Positions 25,528-32,668 of a stretch of 32,668 nucleotides of DNA are shown here, in pieces. The stretch comes from Methylophaga sp. (GTDB lineage Bacteria; Pseudomonadota; Gammaproteobacteria; Nitrosococcales; Methylophagaceae). Position numbers and translations under genes: made by a program. The DNA lies in assembly GCA_030148085.1 (NCBI GenBank), contig JASBUF010000090.1:1-32668 (forward strand), written 5' to 3'. The notes beneath the pieces are model-generated. The model saw nothing but the letters and a program-made list of their open reading frames with translations, was not told where the DNA came from and made no database searches. Within the stretch, counting starts at the first letter, position 1; each line of letters starts with the position of its first letter.

Positions 25528-27159
25528 ATGACCTCTATGACTGAACATATAGCAAAATCAAGTACTGAAACAAGCCACGATCTCAGGTTTATTTTTGACA
25601 ACAAGTTTGTCCGTGAGATGCCTGCAGATCCGGAGATGGATAATCACCGCCGTCAGGTTCTGGGCGCGTGTTATTCCTTTGTTACGCCGCGCCAGGCAAC
25701 AGCACCCAAACTGGTCGCCTATTCAGCTGAAATGGCGAAAGATCTGGATCTAAGCCCCACGGACTGCGAGTCAGAGCAGTTCACCCAGGTCTTTGTCGGT
25801 AATCACGTGCTGCCGGATATGGCACCCCATGCACAATGTTACGGCGGCCATCAGTTCGGTAACTGGGCGGGGCAACTCGGTGATGGTCGCGCCATTAACC
25901 TCGGCGAAGTCGTAAATAAGCAAGGACAGCGCTATTGCCTACAACTGAAAGGCGCGGGTGAAACGCCCTACTCACGCACCGCGGATGGTCTTGCTGTATT
26001 GCGCTCCTCCGTCCGCGAATTTCTCTGCAGTGAAGCGATGTTTCATCTCGGCATCGCCACAACCCGTGCTTTAAGCGTGATTGAAACCGGTGATCAGGTG
26101 ATTCGCGATATGTTTTATGACGGTCGCCCCAAAGCCGAACCGGGCGCTGTAGTCTGCCGTGTTGCACCGTCTTTTCTGCGCCTCGGCAGTTATGAAATTT
26201 TCACCTCACGCGGTGATATCCACAATCTGAAGAAACTGGTCGATTACACGATTGAAACCAACTTTCCACACCTTGGCGAACCGGGCAAAGACACTTACCT
26301 CGCCTGGTTCCGCGAAATCTGTGACCGTACAGCAGATATGGTCGTTGACTGGATGCGGGTTGGTTTTGTTCACGGTGTGTTTAATACCGACAATACCTCG
26401 GTGCTGGGACTCACCATCGACTATGGTCCTTATGGCTGGGTCGATGATTACGATCCGAACTGGACACCTAACACCACCGACGCCACTGGTCGCCGCTACC
26501 GCTTTGGCGCACAGCCGCAAATCGCCCAGTGGAACCTGCTACAGATGGCTAACGCGATTTATCCGTTGATTGATGATGCTGATGCCTTGCGTGACATACT
26601 CAATGAGTACGTGACGTTTTATACCGACAAATGGCAACAGATGCGTGCGGATAAACTCGGTCTGTCCGAGTTTAAAGCTGAAGACGAAGAGCTTAACCAA
26701 GAGCTGAATAAAGTCATGCAACTGGCTGAAACTGATATGACTTTGTTCTATCGTCATCTAGCCGATCTCAGTGTCGAAAATATTGATGCCGATAATGACA
26801 ACTTACTCGCGCCCCTGCTCATCGCCTACTACGCACCGGATGGGCTGAGTAAAGATGACAAACAGGCCATTGCCGACTGGCTACGCCGTTACCTGAAACG
26901 TGTTCAGCAGGACGGTGTAGACGATGCCACACGTAAAGCTCGAATGAATCAGGTCAATCCAAAGTATGTGCTCCGAAACTACCTGGCCCAGATGGCTATC
27001 GATAAAGCTGAACAAGGCAATTACACACTGGTCAATGAACTTCTGGATGTGATGCGCCGTCCTTATGATGAGCAACCCGAGTTTGAGCAGTATGCAGAGA
27101 AACGTCCGGACTGGGCGCGCAATAAACCAGGCTGCTCGATGTTGTCCTGTAGTTCGTAA
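25528..27159 (+). CDS. selO: Protein adenylyltransferase SelO (YdiU)
   Basis: 543 residues; pseudokinase-fold enzyme that transfers AMP to Ser/Thr/Tyr of target proteins, linked to redox stress. Family motifs: YGGHQFGNWAGQLGDGRA, LQLKGAGETPYSR, ADGLAVLRSSVREFL, VCRVAPSFLRLGSYE and the metal-binding region GVFNTDNTSVLGLTIDYGPYGW. It ends in CSMLSCSS: the Cys three residues from the end takes the place of the selenocysteine of eukaryotic SelO, and the stop is an ordinary TAA. Start is 25528 or ATG 25537, neither with a strong ribosome site; the family core begins around FDNKFVRE about 20 residues in. The first ATG is 28 nt from the divergent ald start. Confidence 0.96.
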   Translation: MTSMTEHIAKSSTETSHDLRFIFDNKFVREMPADPEMDNHRRQVLGACYSFVTPRQATAPKLVAYSAEMAKDLDLSPTDCESEQFTQVFVGNHVLPDMAPHAQCYGGHQFGNWAGQLGDGRAINLGEVVNKQGQRYCLQLKGAGETPYSRTADGLAVLRSSVREFLCSEAMFHLGIATTRALSVIETGDQVIRDMFYDGRPKAEPGAVVCRVAPSFLRLGSYEIFTSRGDIHNLKKLVDYTIETNFPHLGEPGKDTYLAWFREICDRTADMVVDWMRVGFVHGVFNTDNTSVLGLTIDYGPYGWVDDYDPNWTPNTTDATGRRYRFGAQPQIAQWNLLQMANAIYPLIDDADALRDILNEYVTFYTDKWQQMRADKLGLSEFKAEDEELNQELNKVMQLAETDMTLFYRHLADLSVENIDADNDNLLAPLLIAYYAPDGLSKDDKQAIADWLRRYLKRVQQDGVDDATRKARMNQVNPKYVLRNYLAQMAIDKAEQGNYTLVNELLDVMRRPYDEQPEFEQYAEKRPDWARNKPGCSMLSCSS

Positions 27160-27181
27160 ATTTTGACAAGGAGCGTCCCTG

Positions 27182-28288
27182 ATGCTGCGACTGTTTCCCG
27201 TACTGTTACTCCTGTTCTTCAGCCTGACAGCAAACGCCGAAATTCAGCAGGAAAATGATCTGGAGATCGAAAAACTCGCCCGTGGCCTGACCATCCCCTG
27301 GGGCATGACCTTTATCAGCAAGTCCCAACTGCTAGTGACACAACGTGAAGGCAAACTGACCCTAATTAATCTCACAACAGGCAAACAAAGCCCCATCAGT
27401 GGCCTGCCCAACGATATCCGTGTTGAAGGTCAGGGTGGTTTGTTTGATATTCAAACTTCACCCGACTTTGCTGATACTGGCTGGCTCTATCTCAGCTATA
27501 ACAAAGATGTGGACGGTCAAGGCGCCACTACCCTGTCACGCGCACGGCTCAACGGCCAGAAACTGGTGGACTGGACAGACTTATTTGTTTCGCAGTCCCG
27601 TACCAGTAATCAGGTCCACTACGGCGGCCGCATCAGCTTTGATACTAAGGGCCATGTTTTCCTGTCTATTGGTGATCGTGGCGAACGTGGCAGTGCGCAG
27701 AACCTGAAAACCCATATAGGCTCTATCCTGAGATTACAACTGGATGGCACTGTACCCGACGACAACCCGTTTGTCGGCAAGACTGACGTGTTGCCTGAAA
27801 TCTGGTCTTACGGCCATCGAAACCCACAAGGCCTGTTTTACAACCCAGATACCCAGCAACTCTGGTCAGTCGAACATGGCCCACGCGGTGGCGATGAAAT
27901 CAACTTGATTAAGCGCGGTCATAACTATGGCTGGCCGGTGATTTCGTACGGCAAGGAATACTGGGCACCACTGGATGTCGGCGAAGGCACGCATAAAGAA
28001 GGCATGGAACAACCGGTCAAAGTTTATGTCCCGTCTATCGCGACCAGCAGCCTGATTCAGTATCGTGGAACCAGCTTACCAGGCTGGCAAGGCAAACTGC
28101 TGGTCGGCGCACTCAAGCAACAGCATTTGAATGTCATCAGCCTCAGTTCCACTGGCGAAGCCAACGATGAAGAAAAAGCGCTACGTTCGCTGAACGGTCG
28201 TATCCGCAATGTGATTGAAACCGCTGATGGTGCCCTTTTGGTTGCGACCGATTCCGGCGATATTTACCGGGTTACATCAGCGCCATAA
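27182..28288 (+). CDS. Periplasmic PQQ-dependent aldose sugar dehydrogenase
   Basis: 368 residues with a clear signal peptide (MLRLFPVLLLLFFSLTANA). Soluble glucose/sorbosone dehydrogenase fold, YliI/Asd type: six-bladed propeller motifs LTIPWGMTF, VHYGGRISF (catalytic His region), SIGDRGERG, SYGHRNPQGL and EHGPRGGDEINLIKRGHNYGWP, matching calcium/PQQ-binding sites of this family. It oxidises aldose sugars to lactones, passing electrons to the respiratory chain. AAGGAG ribosome site 8 nt before ATG; 22 nt after selO, so they may be co-transcribed. Ends 2 nt from the convergent CHMI-like gene, with no terminator between them. PQQ synthesis genes are not in the window. Confidence 0.93.
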   Translation: MLRLFPVLLLLFFSLTANAEIQQENDLEIEKLARGLTIPWGMTFISKSQLLVTQREGKLTLINLTTGKQSPISGLPNDIRVEGQGGLFDIQTSPDFADTGWLYLSYNKDVDGQGATTLSRARLNGQKLVDWTDLFVSQSRTSNQVHYGGRISFDTKGHVFLSIGDRGERGSAQNLKTHIGSILRLQLDGTVPDDNPFVGKTDVLPEIWSYGHRNPQGLFYNPDTQQLWSVEHGPRGGDEINLIKRGHNYGWPVISYGKEYWAPLDVGEGTHKEGMEQPVKVYVPSIATSSLIQYRGTSLPGWQGKLLVGALKQQHLNVISLSSTGEANDEEKALRSLNGRIRNVIETADGALLVATDSGDIYRVTSAP

Positions 28289-28290
28289 GG

Positions 28291-28632
28291 TCAAACTTGT
28301 TGCTTGCTGTAACTTGCCGTATCCATTTCAACGGTTTCCACCGTGATCGACGTGTTATTAAAATGGAGCTTCAGCAAAGCCTGAAGCACCTCAGCAGACA
28401 GCTGTTTACGCTGTTCAGGGCTACGCCCCTGATGCAGTCTGAGAGTGACATGGACAAAGGCTTCATCCGGACTGGCCAAAAGAAAGTCAGCAAAAGCCAT
28501 TGCCCGGACACGAATATGCGAACGCTTGAACAAGCCTGATTGTTCAACACCCACGAATACTGCCTCCAGCAAGTTCTGTACGAACTGCTCGTCACTCAGG
28601 TTTTGTGAATATTCAATCAGGCAATGTGGCAT
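28291..28632 (-). CDS. 5-carboxymethyl-2-hydroxymuconate isomerase-like tautomerase
   Basis: 113 residues of the tautomerase superfamily, CHMI (PF02962) branch: MPHCLIEYSQNL puts the catalytic Pro directly after the initiator Met, and FVHVTLRLHQGRSPEQRKQLSAEVL is the family's core. In homoprotocatechuate degraders this enzyme (HpaF) isomerises a ring-cleavage product, but no hpa genes are adjacent. Here it follows greB by 32 nt on the same strand, so either it serves another enol substrate or the pathway is elsewhere. Family assignment firm, physiological substrate unknown. Confidence 0.87.
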   Translation of the reverse strand: MPHCLIEYSQNLSDEQFVQNLLEAVFVGVEQSGLFKRSHIRVRAMAFADFLLASPDEAFVHVTLRLHQGRSPEQRKQLSAEVLQALLKLHFNNTSITVETVEMDTASYSKQQV

Positions 28633-28664
28633 AGCAGATCCTCGGGCAATCTCGACAGCTGGCG

Positions 28665-29135
28665 TTACTGATAACGAATAGCAATAACAAAATACTGCTT
28701 GCGGCCATCTGCAACCTTGATGACCACCTCATCATCGAGGGCCTTACCCAGTAAGGCGCGCGCCAGCGGTGAATCGACACTTATATTACCCTTGGCATGA
28801 TCGATTTCATCCGGCCCGACAATACGGTATTCCACCTCATCGCCCTCTTCTGTTTCCAGACCTACCCAAGCGGCGAAAAAGATTTTTTCCTGATTGTCAG
28901 GAATCTGATCGACGACTTTCAGATCCGGCATGCGCTTCTGCAGATATCGGATGCGGCGATCCAACTCGCGCAGCTCTTTCTTGCGGTAGATATACTCAGC
29001 GTTTTCCGAGCGGTCGCCTTCAGCTGCGGCAGCGGCTAACGCCTGAACGACTTCACGTCGACGCTGCCAGCGTTCGCTGAGTTCCTGATTGAGCCGAAAC
29101 ATACCTTCGGCAGTGACATAGGGGGATGATTTCAT
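28665..29135 (-). CDS. greB: Transcription elongation factor GreB
   Basis: 156 residues. The N-terminal coiled coil (about 1-75) reaches into the RNA polymerase secondary channel; its tip holds acidic residues in AEGDRSENAEYIYRKKELRELDRR. The C-terminal FKBP-like globular domain has GLETEEGDEVEYRIVGPDEID and SPLARALLGKALDDEV. The RKKELREIDRRIRYL-like stretch separates GreB from GreA. It stimulates cleavage of backtracked transcripts. GAGG ribosome site before ATG; a short GC-rich hairpin (CCGGC-CTGA-GCCGG, 29145-29158) lies just upstream of it. Possible operon with the CheW-like gene (32 nt upstream) and the tautomerase. Confidence 0.97.
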   Translation of the reverse strand: MKSSPYVTAEGMFRLNQELSERWQRRREVVQALAAAAAEGDRSENAEYIYRKKELRELDRRIRYLQKRMPDLKVVDQIPDNQEKIFFAAWVGLETEEGDEVEYRIVGPDEIDHAKGNISVDSPLARALLGKALDDEVVIKVADGRKQYFVIAIRYQ

Positions 29136-29167
29136 AGTGCCTCACCGGCCTGAGCCGGCGCGGACAT

Positions 29168-30031
29168 TCAAGCCTGGCTGGCTTCAGGCACGTCATGCTG
29201 TGCCAATTTATCGATATCAAAAAATAAACAATCCTGCAGATCATCGCGACTGAAAATACCGGTCAGAACCTCGCGAATTCGGCGAATTTGAGCCAGAGCA
29301 CCCTGACTGCTGGATTGAAATTCGGATGCATCATAGCTGATGACATCGTTGATTTCATCAATCAATAAGGCATAGCGCGGTGTTTTGCCATCGTCTGTCA
29401 CAAACAACAAGACCTGACGCATATCGCTTTCAATCTGCTCTTTGGCACGATGACACAAGGTACGCATTTTTTGTAGATGCGGTTTGGCCTGTTGACGGAA
29501 ATGTGACGCGATTTGATCTGGCTGCTGACCATGAGCCTGCCTGACCGCCAATTCACCCACCTGATGCAGTGCTGCGTGCGGTTCGGCAAACGCTTTAATC
29601 AACTCATTGAGGGTTTCATCACGCGATTCAAACTGACGTAGCCACAAGGTTGAGGTACAGTCTCTGGCTTCTAAATCCAGATGAAAGCTCTCATCACGCT
29701 GCAGAGACTCAGTCAGTGAACTGACCCACTGTTGATGCTCCGACTCTGTCTGTTTGAGGGTATCAATCAGTGTCTTTTTAACGTCTAATCCGGAAGGCAC
29801 GCCCAGTCGGTGGGCAAAATTCAGTACCGGTACGACGACGCCCTGGAATTTGATAACGCCGCAAAAGCCCTCTTCTTCAACGGGCACAGGCTGAACCTTA
29901 TCCACATTCTGATCCAGCATCAGCACATTATCGACATTCAGCCCGAACATCATGTCCTGAACAAAAAACGTAAACACCTGTTTTTGCTCGGCTAATCGGC
30001 TATTTTTTGTCTGTGCTGTCCGTCTGTCCAT
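29168..30031 (-). CDS. CheW-like coupling protein with an inserted zinc-binding CZB domain
   Basis: 287 residues, cytoplasmic, much longer than CheW (about 165). Residues 18-78 look like the first half of a CheW domain (VFTFFVQDMMFGLNVDNV...GVIKFQGVVVPVLNF), and 206-275 like the second half (VLLFVTDDG...YALLIDEINDVI...). Between them lies a helical insert whose spacing fits the chemoreceptor zinc-binding (CZB) domain: H99, then C125 26 residues later (DCTSTLWL, standing for the usual C-xx-G-x-W), then H152-xxx-H156. All four candidate zinc ligands are present. CZB domains sense zinc or oxidants through the Zn-Cys site, so this may adjust chemosensory coupling to those cues. No other chemotaxis gene is in the window. 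CheW part and insert are seen; sensing is inferred. Confidence 0.85.
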   Translation of the reverse strand: MDRRTAQTKNSRLAEQKQVFTFFVQDMMFGLNVDNVLMLDQNVDKVQPVPVEEEGFCGVIKFQGVVVPVLNFAHRLGVPSGLDVKKTLIDTLKQTESEHQQWVSSLTESLQRDESFHLDLEARDCTSTLWLRQFESRDETLNELIKAFAEPHAALHQVGELAVRQAHGQQPDQIASHFRQQAKPHLQKMRTLCHRAKEQIESDMRQVLLFVTDDGKTPRYALLIDEINDVISYDASEFQSSSQGALAQIRRIREVLTGIFSRDDLQDCLFFDIDKLAQHDVPEASQA

Positions 30032-30095
30032 GCCCGTCTCCAGTTGCCTACCTTTTATATCGTCTGCAACAGCAAAAGCTTAAGCATTGAAACGC

Positions 30096-31427
30096 TTATT
30101 TATGCAGAGTTTGCTTCAGTCGCGCTTCATCAATGCTGGCACCGAGACGTTCGACAACGAAGCGCATATCCAACTCGGCGTTTTCCAAGCAGCTGGTTGC
30201 ACCCGGTGACGGTGTCATATTGAACACAATACCAGTGCCCGGATTGATTTTTGCCTCACCCAACATCAGCTTGGCCGACTTCTTATCGATCAACTGCGGT
30301 CTGACCCCACCAAAGCCTTTGGCGAAGGTGACATCTTCCAGCTTAAGTGAAGGCACAATCTTGCGCGCATCTTTCATAAACAACCAGCGGCGCAGACCCG
30401 GCACTTCAAACAGGAAGTTCTTGAAAATGTAGTTGCGGATATCGCTGACTTTAAACAAATCCCAGAACACCTTAAACACACGGCGGTCCAGTTTCAGCAC
30501 TCGTAAAAATTCGATAAAGGTTTTGCTGTTGTATCGCTCCAGCATCGGCAGCAGCAGAGCCGTTGGTCCGAAGCGGGTTTTACCATCTACCAATACATCA
30601 GGATCGCCATGTACCGCCGCAAACGGCAGCTTATCATTCTGTACGGTATAGACTTTACCGTTTAGCAAAGGCGGTGTGAAGTAGAAGCTGCCCGCTACCG
30701 GCAGGCAGGAAAACTCCAGTCCGTAACCCATCTGTTGTGCCAACAGCAAACTATGGCCACCAGCAGAGACGACAACGGTTTTAGCCTTGATCACCTTGTC
30801 GGTAGTCATGATCGAGAACACGCCGCCGTTCTCAACAATCTCTTCAACCTGATTATTTAGAAAAAGGGAGATGGCCTTGTCCTGACGTTTGTTTGCTTCG
30901 CCGACAAAACTCTGTGCCAGTTGGTGAAAATCGACGGCAGAATACTCATCCAGCACGGCGAGTGCCACACACGGCTCTTCGCGCATTTTGCCGTCGACCA
31001 TAATGACATTTGGTTCGATTTCAGCAATCTGCTCTTTTTCCAACAGTTGCATAGTGGTGAAGACAGTTTTGAACGTCTCAAAACGTTCACGCAATTGCTG
31101 GCATTCTTTCTCGCCAACACCAAGCACCATCTTGGGGTATTTGAAAATGACCTTGTCACGCTGCGCCAACGTTTCGGTATAGTTCACCACCATTTCCGCA
31201 GCTGCTTTCACCTTGGCCGCTTTTTCCAGGGTGTAGTTGGTTTCAATATCACCACAGTGCAGGGTTTGGCTATTGTTACGACCGTGTGAGTTGACCTTAG
31301 CCACATCGTCGTACTTTTCTATCAGCGCGATATTCTGTACATCGGTGTACTCACTGAGCAGATACAGCAAAGCTGTACCACATACGCCACCGCCGATGAT
31401 GGCTACATCATGTACTTGTTCTGTCAT
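30096..31427 (-). CDS. mqo: Malate:quinone oxidoreductase (short, epsilonproteobacterial type)
   Basis: 443 residues from ATG 31427 (GGGA about 6 nt upstream; an in-frame TTG lies at 31439). FAD-dependent peripheral membrane enzyme that oxidises malate to oxaloacetate and reduces quinone. It begins with the FAD motif VAIIGGGVCGTALLYLLSEY and has NSHGRNNSQTLHCGDIETNYTLEKA, which closely recalls Campylobacter/Helicobacter Mqo, plus KTRFGPTALLLPMLERY and GFGGVRPQLID near the C-terminus and a final FNMTPSPGATSC. E. coli/Pseudomonas Mqo is about 500-550 residues and differs at the N-terminus. L-2-hydroxyglutarate oxidase (LhgO) is the main alternative and is less similar. Probably a single gene, 64 nt upstream of the CheW-CZB gene. 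Confidence 0.85.
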   Translation of the reverse strand: MTEQVHDVAIIGGGVCGTALLYLLSEYTDVQNIALIEKYDDVAKVNSHGRNNSQTLHCGDIETNYTLEKAAKVKAAAEMVVNYTETLAQRDKVIFKYPKMVLGVGEKECQQLRERFETFKTVFTTMQLLEKEQIAEIEPNVIMVDGKMREEPCVALAVLDEYSAVDFHQLAQSFVGEANKRQDKAISLFLNNQVEEIVENGGVFSIMTTDKVIKAKTVVVSAGGHSLLLAQQMGYGLEFSCLPVAGSFYFTPPLLNGKVYTVQNDKLPFAAVHGDPDVLVDGKTRFGPTALLLPMLERYNSKTFIEFLRVLKLDRRVFKVFWDLFKVSDIRNYIFKNFLFEVPGLRRWLFMKDARKIVPSLKLEDVTFAKGFGGVRPQLIDKKSAKLMLGEAKINPGTGIVFNMTPSPGATSCLENAELDMRFVVERLGASIDEARLKQTLHK

Positions 31428-31528
31428 TGTTTTTCCCAATACAAACTGCGGTGAATTCTAGCAGAATCACCGCAGCTGCGCAGAGCGAATATCGTCAATA
31501 ATGACTGCGCTCAAAGACGCTGACAGAG

Positions 31529-32668
<1,140 letters not shown>

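Noticed and set aside
27145..27159. Possible selenocysteine at the end of SelO
   Set aside because: The position is a plain Cys codon and the stop is TAA; no in-frame TGA to recode.
30921..31289. 122-residue plus-strand frame
   Set aside because: Antisense to mqo, no ribosome site or known features.

Overview
The window reads as chromosomal DNA of a Gram-negative gammaproteobacterium. MetG, GreB, RimK, SelO, SpeA and a sigma-54-type pilin promoter are all of gammaproteobacterial style, and there are TonB-dependent and type IV pilus genes. A marine, Methylophaga-like member of the Thiotrichales is my guess from gene content; it is inference, not shown. I see no phage, transposase, CRISPR array, rRNA or tRNA. 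The window cuts a gene at each end: nspC on the left and an acidic protein with a Pro-Glu repeat on the right.

Left to right. (1) 1-4078, minus: a polyamine operon with arginine decarboxylase (speA), carboxy(nor)spermidine dehydrogenase and carboxynorspermidine decarboxylase (nspC). This is the aspartate-semialdehyde route to spermidine or norspermidine. (2) 4265-9637, plus: a structured leader, then a tightly packed four-gene unit (NarL-type response regulator, TonB-dependent receptor, orphan periplasmic binding protein, HAMP histidine kinase) ending in a strong terminator. It looks like an outer-membrane-to-nucleus signalling unit with unknown ligand and is the best candidate for an undescribed system. 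(3) 9652-12804, minus: the ribosomal S6 glutamylation ligase rimK with an M14-like zinc hydrolase, a RimB-like retropepsin-fold protein, and two small membrane-anchored proteins. (4) 12874-16637, minus: a B-type succinate:quinone oxidoreductase (sdhCAB) translationally coupled to an uncharacterised TPR-like protein. (5) 16805-18832, plus: metG.

(6) 19108-23241, minus: a type IV major pilin with a sigma-54 promoter, a PglL/WaaL-type O-oligosaccharyltransferase, and a TPR protein fused to a 2-oxoglutarate/Fe(II) oxygenase domain. (7) 23395-28288: a YdjM-like membrane hydrolase, alanine dehydrogenase, SelO AMPylase and a periplasmic PQQ sugar dehydrogenase. (8) 28291-31427, minus: a CHMI-type tautomerase, greB, a CheW with an inserted zinc-binding CZB domain, and a malate:quinone oxidoreductase of the short, epsilonproteobacterial kind. 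(9) 31529-32668, minus: a strongly acidic, probably disordered protein with four Trp-centred short motifs and a (Pro-Glu)n rod encoded by a hexanucleotide repeat.

Respiratory genes (B-type SQR, Mqo, PQQ dehydrogenase) indicate quinone-linked oxidation of TCA intermediates and sugars. All product names come from reading motifs and family resemblance; no database search was run.
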